Assembly: GCA_028869725.1 (NCBI GenBank)
Contig: JAGWRJ010000093.1
Coordinates: forward strand, 1-10,505
Direction of reading: 5' to 3'
DNA length: 10,505 nucleotides
Source of the DNA: Alphaproteobacteria bacterium
GTDB lineage: Bacteria; Pseudomonadota; Alphaproteobacteria; Micropepsales; Micropepsaceae
The notes beneath the pieces are model-generated. The model saw only the letters and a list, made by a program, of their open reading frames with translations. It made no database searches and was not told where the DNA came from. Position 1 is the first letter of the stretch, and each line of letters starts with the position of its first letter. Shown in pieces: positions 1 through 6,455 of the stretch. Position numbers and translations under genes: made by a program.

Positions 1-787
1 CGAAGAGCATTCTGGCGCAGGCCATCACCAGCGCACCTGCGAGCGTGATCCGCACCGCCCGGTCGGGTAGTCTGGCCGCCAGATAGCTACCGATGAGTAT
101 TCCGGGCAGCGAGCCCAGCAGCAGTACTGCGAGCAGCATCCAGTCAATTGTACCCACAGCGAGATGTCCGAGGCCGGCTATCAGTGCGAGCGGCACGGCG
201 TGAGCAATATCCGTTCCAACGATGCGCGCCATTGGATGACGTGGATAAAGAAGTACCAGAAGGCTTGCACCAATTGCCCCGGCGCCGACCGAGGAAATTG
301 ATACCAGAACTCCAAGCAGGACGCCGCTTGCGATGGTAAGCCGTGCGACCTTTTGCGGTGCGAGCATGCCGGCGTAGGGCGCGAACATTGCCGCCATGGG
401 TCGGCGCAGGATGATCGTTGCCGCGGTCACCAGAAGGGCAACACCAAGCACGCGTGTGATGAGAAGCTGCGAGGCGACGCTGCCGATTGAAAGCAGCGAA
501 AGCAGGACCAGTGTCAACGCTGCCCCTGGAATACTGCCCATGGCAAGGCGGCGGACGATAGTCCAGTCAACGCTCTGGTTGAAGCCGTGTACCAGAGTAC
601 CGAAGCTTTTCGTCGCTGCTGCATAAAAGAGATCGGTGCCGACGGCCATGGCGGGGTGAACGCCAAATATGATGAGCAGGGGTGTCATCAAGGATCCGCC
701 GCCCACGCCGGTGATGCCTATAAATGCGCCGACGACAAAGCCTGCAAGCACATAGGCCGGATCGAACTGTGTAAGCACGTCGGTCAT
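1..787 (-). CDS. TauE/SafE family sulfite/sulfonate-type permease (partial, C-terminus off the window)
   Basis: Integral inner-membrane permease of the TauE/SafE (DUF81) family, whose members export or import sulfite, sulfoacetate or other small anions; the substrate cannot be read here. The frame is open from an ATG at 787 to the left edge, giving 262 residues with no stop. The N-terminal half carries the family glycine-rich motif (ITGVGGGSLMTPLL, about residues 22-35) within the first membrane segment, then ATKSFGTLVHG and a second hydrophobic repeat (SSVGAGAIGASLLVLLYP, AGLGHLAVGTIDW) typical of the family's duplicated architecture. GAGG lies about 8 bases before the ATG, supporting this start. 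It sits 61 bases downstream of the ketoacyl synthase on the same strand, so co-transcription is possible. The usual family length is about 250-300 residues, so only a short tail is missing. The family call is firm; the substrate is unknown. Confidence 0.88.
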   Translation of the reverse strand, partial: MTDVLTQFDPAYVLAGFVVGAFIGITGVGGGSLMTPLLIIFGVHPAMAVGTDLFYAAATKSFGTLVHGFNQSVDWTIVRRLAMGSIPGAALTLVLLSLLSIGSVASQLLITRVLGVALLVTAATIILRRPMAAMFAPYAGMLAPQKVARLTIASGVLLGVLVSISSVGAGAIGASLLVLLYPRHPMARIVGTDIAHAVPLALIAGLGHLAVGTIDWMLLAVLLLGSLPGILIGSYLAARLPDRAVRITLAGALVMACARMLF

Positions 788-848
788 CGTCACACCTCGT
801 GACGGGGGAACCCGGTTGGATTGCTGTCCCGGTCGCAGCGCAAACTCT

Positions 849-1976
849 TTATCTGTGGTGGGGATCGAGTTTGCGCAAGATCACACTGCCCACCGAATAG
901 CCGGCGCCGAAGGAACACAGGTGGCCACAATCCCCTGGATTCAAGTCGGCGCTGTGTTTGTGGAAGGCAATGATCGAGCCGGCGGAACTCGTATTGGCAT
1001 ATTCGTCGAGAATGCAGGGTGCTTCGCCGGGCAGGGGGTCACGTCCGAGAACCTTGCGCGCGATGAGATCGTTCATGTTGATATTTGCCTGGTGCAGCCA
1101 CAGCCGCCGCAGACTGGCTGGCGCGATGCCATTATCGGAAAGGTGCGTGAGGATGAGTTCACTGACCATGGGCACGACTTCCTTGAAGACCTTTCGTCCC
1201 TCCTGGACAAAGAGCTTGTCGCGGTTACCGATGCCTTCTGGTGCGGCACGGTTCAGAAAGCCGAAATTGTTGCGGATATTGTTCGAGAATCTGGTTTTAA
1301 GCCGCGTAGAGACGATCTGCCAGGCGTTATGACCCTGGACGCGGTCAACTGCTTCGACGACGAACGCGGTAGCCACGTCGCCAAAAATGAAGTGACTGTC
1401 GCGGTCCGTGAAATTGAGGTGCCCTGAACAGATCTCGGGATTGCAGACGAGGATTGCCCGTGCATGGCCGGCTGCAACCATGTCGGCGGCGGCCTGAAGA
1501 CCGAAGGTCGCCGAAGAGCAGGCGACGTTCATGTCAAAGCCGAAGCCGTCGATGCCGAGCGCGTCCTGGACCTCGATGGCAATCGCCGGGTAGGGGCGTT
1601 GCAGATTTGAGCAGGCGACGAGCACGCCGTCGATATCGGCGGCCGTGCGATCTGCTGCCTTGAGCGCATCACGCGCTGCGGCGACGGCGATTTCCGCAAG
1701 TACCGACAGTTCGCTGTCAGGGCGCTCGGGGATGCGCGGACACATAATGGCCGGGTCAAGCACGCCGGTCTTGTCCATCACATAGCGGCTTTTGATACCA
1801 GAAGCCTTGACGATGAAATCACTCGAGGATTCAGCGAGCGCGGCCATGCTGCCACCGGCAATCGCCGTCTGGTGCGCGTCATTGTGGTGCCGGACATAGG
1901 CATTGAAGCTCGCAACGAGTTCATCGTTGGAAATAGAGAAGGGCGGGGTGAAGAGGCCCGTGCCGCTGACAGCCAT
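849..1976 (-). CDS. Beta-ketoacyl-ACP synthase III family protein (FabH-like, PA3286 type)
   Basis: Thiolase-fold condensing enzyme of 375 residues. The FabH family condenses an acyl-CoA with malonyl-ACP to start fatty acid synthesis. From memory, this sequence closely resembles Pseudomonas PA3286, reported to use octanoyl-CoA from beta-oxidation; shared stretches include SNDELV.SFNAYV, KASGIKSR and FLNRA. The catalytic triad is visible: Cys153 in NVACSSATFG, His295 in LWLHQANINM, Asn328 in YANTSSAGS; the glycine-rich C-terminal loop is SFGAGYSVGS. The ATG at 1976 fits homologue N-termini (MAVSGTGLF). However, AGGGG lies 8 bases before a TTG at 1985, so a start there (three extra residues) is a real alternative. 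The frame continues open to 2066, but that extension looks unrelated to the family. It is the first gene of a possible two-gene unit with the TauE-like permease and is divergent from queE. Substrate specificity is inferred from resemblance only. Confidence 0.9.
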   Translation of the reverse strand: MAVSGTGLFTPPFSISNDELVASFNAYVRHHNDAHQTAIAGGSMAALAESSSDFIVKASGIKSRYVMDKTGVLDPAIMCPRIPERPDSELSVLAEIAVAAARDALKAADRTAADIDGVLVACSNLQRPYPAIAIEVQDALGIDGFGFDMNVACSSATFGLQAAADMVAAGHARAILVCNPEICSGHLNFTDRDSHFIFGDVATAFVVEAVDRVQGHNAWQIVSTRLKTRFSNNIRNNFGFLNRAAPEGIGNRDKLFVQEGRKVFKEVVPMVSELILTHLSDNGIAPASLRRLWLHQANINMNDLIARKVLGRDPLPGEAPCILDEYANTSSAGSIIAFHKHSADLNPGDCGHLCSFGAGYSVGSVILRKLDPHHR

Positions 1977-2028
1977 GCCGGTCAAGATGTATGCCCCTGT
2001 TCTGGTATTGATGAAAAGTGTCGCAGCC

Positions 2029-2058
2029 GCCCGCCGAAGGCAAGCGCGCTTGGCGGGC
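2029..2058. repeat. Interrupted palindrome between the ketosynthase and queE
   Basis: GCCCGCC (2029-2035) and GGCGGGC (2052-2058) are perfect inverted arms. Between them lies a perfect 10-base palindrome, AAGCGCGCTT (2042-2051), touching the right arm. Removing the six bases GAAGGC (2036-2041) would leave a perfect 24-base palindrome. The element lies between two divergent start codons, where an operator for a dimeric regulator would be expected. It could equally be a folded leader structure or chance in GC-rich DNA. No adjacent regulator gene is present. Confidence 0.5.
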
Positions 2059-2078
2059 CGCCGCAAACGGCGTATGTC
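2050..2078 (+). promoter_or_regulatory. Weak candidate promoter for queE
   Basis: TTGGCG (2050-2055), a 17-base spacer and TATGTC (2073-2078) give a poor sigma-70-like match. Transcription would start at about 2085, the A of the queE ATG. That would fit a leaderless message, and indeed no Shine-Dalgarno sequence is seen before this ATG. The right arm of the palindrome overlaps the -35 position. The -10 match is weak, so this is only a suggestion. Confidence 0.18.
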
Positions 2079-2084
2079 CGCCTC

Positions 2085-2714
2085 ATGACATATTCAGTCA
2101 AGGAACTCTATTATACCCTCCAGGGCGAGGGGGCACAGAGCGGGCGCGCGGCGGTTTTCCTGCGGTTTTCGGGCTGCAATCTGTGGTCGGGTCGCGAGGC
2201 GGATCGCCCGGCGGCGGTCTGCCGCTTCTGCGACACCGATTTTGTCGGCACCAATGGTCCCGGGGGCGGCCGGTTTGTCAGCCCGACTGCATTGGCCGAG
2301 GCGGTGGCTGCGGCCTGGCCTGGTGGCGGCCAGCCCTATGTGGTGTGCACCGGCGGTGAGCCGCTCCTGCAGGTGGACGAACCGCTGATTGCAGCACTTC
2401 ATGCCAAGGGTTTCGAAGTCGGGGTAGAGACGAACGGGACGCAGGCGGCTCCTTTGGGCCTTGACTGGGTCTGTGTCAGCCCCAAATCCGATGCCCCCCT
2501 GGTGCTGACCACAGGCGATGAACTGAAACTCGTTTTTCCGCAGGCGGATGCGCCGCCCGAGCGGTTCTGCAGCCTTTCGTTCCGCCATTTCTTTCTTCAA
2601 CCGATGGATGGACCGGATCTGAAGTCGAATCTGGACGCGGCCATTGCCTATTGCCGCGCCCACCCCGGCTGGCGTCTCAGCCTGCAGATGCACAAGCTCA
2701 TCGGTATTGCCTGA
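2085..2714 (+). CDS. queE: 7-carboxy-7-deazaguanine synthase (radical SAM)
   Basis: Cytoplasmic radical SAM enzyme of 209 residues that converts 6-carboxy-5,6,7,8-tetrahydropterin to 7-carboxy-7-deazaguanine, an early step towards preQ0/queuosine in tRNA. The N-terminus, YSVKELYYTLQGEGAQSGR (residues 3-21), is the characteristic QueE substrate-binding opening. The 4Fe-4S cysteines are Cys31, Cys46 and Cys49 (C-x14-C-x2-C), the expanded spacing known from Gram-negative QueE such as the Burkholderia multivorans enzyme, instead of the usual radical SAM C-x3-C-x2-C. CDTDF follows directly, and GGEP and ETNGT are the SAM-binding motifs. Length is normal for the family. The ATG at 2085 is chosen because the family's conserved N-terminus begins there; the frame is open upstream to 1872 but over the ketosynthase gene. 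No strong ribosome binding site is visible. The gene is isolated: queC, queD and queF are not in the window. Confidence 0.94.
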   Translation: MTYSVKELYYTLQGEGAQSGRAAVFLRFSGCNLWSGREADRPAAVCRFCDTDFVGTNGPGGGRFVSPTALAEAVAAAWPGGGQPYVVCTGGEPLLQVDEPLIAALHAKGFEVGVETNGTQAAPLGLDWVCVSPKSDAPLVLTTGDELKLVFPQADAPPERFCSLSFRHFFLQPMDGPDLKSNLDAAIAYCRAHPGWRLSLQMHKLIGIA

Positions 2715-2742
2715 GATCCTTGCGGAGCATCCCTGTTGCGAC

Positions 2743-4275
2743 TCAGACGCTGGCGTATGGCGCGGCTCTTTCGCCGCAGATCGGCGGGGTGCGGCTGCGC
2801 AGGTCGTCAAGCAGATCGGCCTTGATTGCGGCGGCTGATGGTTCGTCCCAAAGATTGCGCCACTGCAGCGGATCGTTCTTGAGGTCGTAGAGTTCGCCCT
2901 CAGTGCCGTCATAGATCGAGGAGGCGTCATAGCGGGTAATGATCCAGCCGTCTCGGTAGAGAGTGCGCAGGCTGAGGCTAAGATCCTCGAACTGCGAGTC
3001 CCATTCCGTGAAGACGGCAACGCGCCCGGCAGCTTCGTGACGGTTGCGTGGCAGGGGCTCGCCTTCCATCCAGGGCGCGACTGTTGCCCCTGCGATTTCG
3101 CAGAAAGTTGGCGCCAGATCCACTTGGCCCACCGGCGCCGAAAGGCTTGCAGGAGCAACACCGGCACACGGCGCCGGGCGCCAGATCATGGGTAGCTGCA
3201 TCAGGCTGGTCACATGATGCGGGCCCTTGAATAGAAGACCGAAGTCGCCCTGGAATTCGCCGTGGTCCGTTGTGAAAAGAACGTCTGTGCGCGTGTCCCA
3301 ACCGCGCTGGCCGAGCAGGGCCATCACCCGTCCAATGGCCTCGTCAATCAGTTCGTTCTTGACGTGAATGCGCGCATCGATTTCGCGCAGCTGGTCGGTC
3401 GTGAGCGTGTTCGGTATCCAGTTGGGTGGGGCTTCGAAACAGCTGACGCGCTCGCCTGTCCACCATTCGCGCCAATGGCGCGGCTTGCCTGACAGAATCT
3501 GGTCGATCTTTTCGAGGCTGCCAGGATAACCCGACGGAACCGGCAGATCCTTCCAGTTGTGACGGGCCATTTCCTCTTCAGGCGGATCCCAGGGATGATG
3601 CGGATCAGGAAAACTCATCCACACAAACCAGTCAGCGTCGTCGCCAAGGCTGTTGAGATAGGCAATGGTACGGTCGGCTACCCAATCGGTATGGTAGAGC
3701 CCACGCGGCGTCGCGTTGCGCTTGACCTGTACTGCTCCGGTATCGCCTTCGCCGAACGAATTCTGCACCAGAGTGGGGCCGAGGACAGGATAGAAATTGC
3801 TGACCACCTCGGAATGATTTGCGGCCAGCCAGCGGGCATAGTGCAATGGGCCTACCGCGCCGTGAGCGCTGAGCTCCATGTGGTCAAACCCGCGATAGGG
3901 GCCGAACTCGTTCCGGCTTGCCATGCGGTTCTCGTAGAAATGGAACTTCATGTCCAGGAATGGCTCGAAATGCGCCTTTCCGATCAGAGCCGTGTGATAC
4001 CCCTTCTGGTCACGAAGCCAATGTGCAACGGAAGGCGCATCTTCCGGCAGGGGAACGCCGTTCATCCACACGCCGTGGGTTGAGACATATTGCCCGGTAA
4101 TCATGGTCGCCCGGGCCGGCATGCAGACCACGTGCTGGGCGTGGCAGCGGGTGTAATTGATGCCGCTTCTGGCCAACGCGTCGATGGTCGGCGTGCGGGC
4201 AATTTTCTGACCATTCACGCCAATGGCATCGAAGCGCATCTGATCGGTTGTGATGAACAGGATGTTGCGGCCCAT
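2743..4275 (-). CDS. Type I sulfatase family hydrolase, cytoplasmic-looking
   Basis: Alkaline-phosphatase-superfamily sulfatase of 510 residues, expected to hydrolyse sulfate (or possibly phosphonate/phosphate) esters using a formylglycine made from Cys51 in C-M-P-A-R (C-x-P-x-R consensus). Visible metal and active-site elements are Asp11 in TTDQ, Arg55, Lys100 and His102 in GKAHF, His226 in DPHHPW, Asp337-His338 in TTDHGE, and Lys350 in FKGPHH. The C-terminal ELYDLKNDPLQWRNL segment is typical of the family. The ATG at 4275 has an excellent ribosome site (GGAAGGGAG, 5 bases away) and the protein opens at once with the core strand RNILFITTD, so there is no signal peptide. It lies 119 bases downstream of the nitroreductase on the same strand and is convergent with queE, with 28 bases between them. 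No formylglycine-generating enzyme is encoded here. The natural substrate cannot be deduced; choline sulfatase or phosphonate monoester hydrolase are less likely alternatives. Confidence 0.9.
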   Translation of the reverse strand: MGRNILFITTDQMRFDAIGVNGQKIARTPTIDALARSGINYTRCHAQHVVCMPARATMITGQYVSTHGVWMNGVPLPEDAPSVAHWLRDQKGYHTALIGKAHFEPFLDMKFHFYENRMASRNEFGPYRGFDHMELSAHGAVGPLHYARWLAANHSEVVSNFYPVLGPTLVQNSFGEGDTGAVQVKRNATPRGLYHTDWVADRTIAYLNSLGDDADWFVWMSFPDPHHPWDPPEEEMARHNWKDLPVPSGYPGSLEKIDQILSGKPRHWREWWTGERVSCFEAPPNWIPNTLTTDQLREIDARIHVKNELIDEAIGRVMALLGQRGWDTRTDVLFTTDHGEFQGDFGLLFKGPHHVTSLMQLPMIWRPAPCAGVAPASLSAPVGQVDLAPTFCEIAGATVAPWMEGEPLPRNRHEAAGRVAVFTEWDSQFEDLSLSLRTLYRDGWIITRYDASSIYDGTEGELYDLKNDPLQWRNLWDEPSAAAIKADLLDDLRSRTPPICGERAAPYASV

Positions 4276-4394
4276 CGTGGCTCCCTTCCGCGCTAACGTC
4301 ATCCCGCTTCCGGTTGCGTGTGCGGCAATGGGCACGCTCGCGCCGAGGTATGGATGATCTACCGCGTCAGCTTTAGTTTATGGCATTGAACATG

Positions 4395-4985
4395 TCAAAA
4401 CTTAGTAACGAGGAGATCCATGTCCGGACGCACGCGTTCCTGGAGAGTCTGGGTGGGCGTGCCCAGATAGAGAAAGCCGGCGATGCGTTCGCCGGAGTGC
4501 AGTCCGAGCGCGTCCTTGACGGCTGGACGATAGGCGCACCACTCAGTCAGCCAGTTGCCGGCGTAACCCAGACTGTGGGCAGCGATGAGGAGTGTCTGGC
4601 AGACCGCACCTGCCGACAGCTGTTGCTCCCAGACCGGAATTGCAATCATCTCCCGCACCTTGCTGACGACCGCGACGACTGTAGGAGCGCGCAGGAAGCG
4701 GGTACGTTCCTGCTCGATGCGTTCAGGACTTGCCCGCTCGTTTTCATCGAGAGCGGCGACAAGTACCTCCCCCATGCGGGCGCGCGCCTCCCCCTCAAAC
4801 ACAATGAAGCGCCATGGAAAAAGCTTGCCATGATCGGGTACACGCGCCGCGGCCTTGAGGATCAGGGCAAGTTCAGACGGCGTGGGGCCGGGCTCACCCA
4901 TGGTCTTGGCGGAACCGGAGCGACGGCTCAGCAGCAGGTCAAGGGTCGAGGGCGAGGGGCGATTTAGTTTGGCGGTATCGGTCAT
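4395..4985 (-). CDS. Nitroreductase family protein, YdjA-like
   Basis: FMN-dependent nitroreductase-fold protein of 196 residues, similar in layout to E. coli YdjA, a small NAD(P)H-using oxidoreductase of uncertain physiological substrate. Features seen are LLLSRRSGSAKTMGEPGPT near the N-terminus (the FMN-phosphate-binding RRS), AARVPDHGKLFPWRFIVF (the YdjA-like APDH...PWRF motif), WEQQLSAGAVCQTLLIAAHSLGYAGNW in the middle, and IAGFLYLGTP near the end. The start is uncertain: ATG at 4985 gives MTDTAKLNR and fits family length, while ATG at 5021 would add 12 residues; neither has a clear Shine-Dalgarno. It is divergent from the 2TM-domain gene and may be followed on one transcript by the sulfatase, although the 119-base gap could hold a separate promoter. 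The family call is firm; the electron acceptor is unknown. Confidence 0.88.
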   Translation of the reverse strand: MTDTAKLNRPSPSTLDLLLSRRSGSAKTMGEPGPTPSELALILKAAARVPDHGKLFPWRFIVFEGEARARMGEVLVAALDENERASPERIEQERTRFLRAPTVVAVVSKVREMIAIPVWEQQLSAGAVCQTLLIAAHSLGYAGNWLTEWCAYRPAVKDALGLHSGERIAGFLYLGTPTQTLQERVRPDMDLLVTKF

Positions 4986-5035
4986 GGCCGGAACCATAGT
5001 CGGGATGGAGGCTCTGTCCATGTACCGCGCAAGAA

Positions 5036-5041
5036 ATTTTA
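5036..5041 (-). promoter_or_regulatory. Possible -10 element for the nitroreductase gene
   Basis: Read on the minus strand this is TAAAAT, five of six matches to the sigma-70 -10 consensus, in a short AT-rich patch of otherwise GC-rich DNA. It lies 15 bases before the ATG at 5021 and 51 before the ATG at 4985. Transcription from about 5029 would favour 4985, because 5021 would leave almost no leader. No acceptable -35 element is seen 16-18 bases upstream. Confidence 0.22.
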
Positions 5042-5111
5042 CGGATTAAAGGGTTTCTGCGGCGCCCTTCACACCCCATGTAAGGTCCAGGCAGATAGGT
5101 GAGGACAGGCA

Positions 5112-5543
5112 ATGCGGCGCTATCAGGAGGCGGACCCCGTTCTGGTGCGCAATGAAGTTCGCCACTTCAAGCACCACCTGATGAGTTATGTGCTCGTGGT
5201 CGCTATGCTTGCCGGGATCAATATCCTCAGCGGTGGCTTCTGGCAGGGCAATTGGTGGTTCCTGTGGGTGGCACTCTTCTGGGGCGTGGGGCTTGGATTT
5301 CACGCCCTGCGCCTCTTCGGCGATGATTTCGGACGCGGCTGGGAGGATCGCATGGTGGCCCATGTGGTCGCGCGCCGCAGCGGCCAAGGCAGTTCGGCCC
5401 CGGATGGCTCTGGTGCCAGGGGCGGCTATACTCCACCCCAACCGCCACGGTCTGGCATATCCGCGCCAGGAGCCGATATCCGCGGCGCGGGGCCGTCTGG
5501 CGGCGGGGATGGCTACGTGCCGCCCAAGCCGCCGACACCATGA
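5112..5543 (+). CDS. 2TM domain-containing membrane protein with proline-rich tail
   Basis: Small membrane protein of 143 residues. Residues about 12-72 match the 2TM domain pattern: a charged lead (VRNEVRHFKHHLMSY), a first hydrophobic segment (VLVVAMLAGINIL), a short aromatic loop (GGFWQGNWW), and a second segment ending in the hallmark FWGVGLGFHALRLFG. The 2TM domain occurs alone or fused to LytTR or histidine kinase modules in other bacteria; its function is not established. The remaining tail (about 85-143) is low-complexity, rich in Gly, Pro and Ser, and contains the same short motif twice, GYTPPQPP (105-112) and GYVPPKPP (134-141). Both ends are predicted to lie on the same side, probably cytoplasmic given the positive charge before the first segment. 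AGGACAGG upstream is a good ribosome site. cysE starts 54 bases downstream on the same strand, so co-transcription is likely. Confidence 0.8.
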   Translation: MRRYQEADPVLVRNEVRHFKHHLMSYVLVVAMLAGINILSGGFWQGNWWFLWVALFWGVGLGFHALRLFGDDFGRGWEDRMVAHVVARRSGQGSSAPDGSGARGGYTPPQPPRSGISAPGADIRGAGPSGGGDGYVPPKPPTP

Positions 5544-5597
5544 TTGGGCTTGCGCCCGAACTCGGCTACACTGCCCTGAGACCCTGGGAGCCTCTTC

Positions 5598-6413
5598 ATG
5601 ACCGTTCTGCCCGAAAAGGTGGCGAGCTGCGATCCAATCTGGTCGGCGTTGCGCGAGCAGGCCCACGATCTTGCCCAGACCGAACCTGCCCTGGCGTCCT
5701 ACGTCCACGCCCTCGTGATCAACCACGCCCGGCTCGAGGACGCGCTCTCCTTCATTCTGGCCAAAAAGATCGGCTGTGATGACATGAGCCCGATGCTGGC
5801 GCGCGAGATTTTTGAAGTCGCGCTGCGCAGCGATCCGGAAATCGGCGCGGCGGTACGGGCCGATCTGTCTGCCACCTTTGAGCGTGACCCGGCCTGTCAC
5901 TCCTATCTTCAGGCCTTCCTCTACTTCAAGGGCTTCCATGCGTTGCAATGCCATCGCATGGCACATTGGCTGTGGCAGCAGAAACGGGCACCGCTCGCCT
6001 ATTTTATCCAGAGCCGGGTGTCGGAGCAGTTCGGTGTCGACATTCATCCGGCGGCACGCATCGGCCGTGGCATCATGATCGATCATGCTACGGGTGTTGT
6101 CATCGGCGAAACCGCGGTGGTCGATGATGACGTGTCGATCATGCACGATGTCACCCTCGGCGGAACCGGGAAGGAAAGTGGTGATCGTCATCCCAAGATC
6201 CGTCGTGGCGTGCTGCTGTCGATGGGAGTCAAGGTGCTGGGCAATATCGAGGTCGGAGAATACAGCCGCATAGGGGCAGGCAGCGTCGTTCTCAAATCGG
6301 TGCCGCCTGGCTGTACGGCAGTTGGTGTTCCTGCGGCCCTGGTCAATTGCCGGGGGATAGAGCGGCCCAGCCAGGAAATGGACCAGGTGATTGATCCGCC
6401 AGGTCGCAGCTGA
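5598..6413 (+). CDS. cysE: Serine O-acetyltransferase
   Basis: Cytoplasmic enzyme of 271 residues that transfers acetyl from acetyl-CoA to L-serine, the committed step of cysteine synthesis. The N-terminal helical domain (about 12-140) carries the family segments VHALVINHARLEDALSF, LYFKGFHALQCHRMAHWLW and IQSRVSEQFGVDIHPAA. The left-handed beta-helix follows from about 145. The catalytic pair is Asp148 (VDIHPAA) and His163 (IDHATG), 15 apart as in E. coli (Asp143/His158). GGTGK.SGDRHPKI is the acetyl-CoA/serine region. Where most relatives read roughly IGAGAKILGN, this protein has LSMGVKVLGN. The tail ends RPSQEMDQVIDPPGRS, without the terminal isoleucine that docks into O-acetylserine sulfhydrylase in E. 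coli-type complexes. GGGAG about 8 bases before ATG 5598 supports the start. It follows the 2TM gene by 54 bases and is convergent with the alpha/beta hydrolase. Confidence 0.95.
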   Translation: MTVLPEKVASCDPIWSALREQAHDLAQTEPALASYVHALVINHARLEDALSFILAKKIGCDDMSPMLAREIFEVALRSDPEIGAAVRADLSATFERDPACHSYLQAFLYFKGFHALQCHRMAHWLWQQKRAPLAYFIQSRVSEQFGVDIHPAARIGRGIMIDHATGVVIGETAVVDDDVSIMHDVTLGGTGKESGDRHPKIRRGVLLSMGVKVLGNIEVGEYSRIGAGSVVLKSVPPGCTAVGVPAALVNCRGIERPSQEMDQVIDPPGRS

Positions 6414-6455
6414 GCACGCGCGCGTCATTCGAGATAAATTGGTCCTGCGCGCTGA

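Noticed and set aside
816..1427. A 203-codon plus-strand frame across the ketosynthase.
   Set aside because: It is the reverse complement of a strongly conserved condensing-enzyme gene, with no homology pattern of its own.
1977..2066. N-terminal extension of the ketosynthase up to an ATG at 2066.
   Set aside because: The added 30 residues (rich in Arg and Ala) do not match the family, and the stretch holds the palindrome and the likely promoter region.
2711..2746. CTGAG / CTCAG inverted repeat between the converging queE and sulfatase stops, as a possible bidirectional terminator.
   Set aside because: Arms are only five bases with a 26-base loop and no U-tract in either direction.
2094..3167. 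A 357-codon minus-strand frame opposite queE and overlapping the sulfatase.
   Set aside because: It conflicts with queE on the other strand and with the true sulfatase frame; the translation is low-complexity and unlike any family.
5046..6428. A 460-codon minus-strand open frame opposite the 2TM gene and cysE.
   Set aside because: It is antisense to two clearly recognisable proteins, has no family pattern, and is rich in Arg, His and Ala, as expected when GC-rich genes are read backwards.
6414..6455. GCGCGC repeats between cysE and the alpha/beta hydrolase, as a possible terminator.
   Set aside because: Six-base alternating GC arms separated by over 20 bases, with no U-tract; expected in GC-rich DNA.
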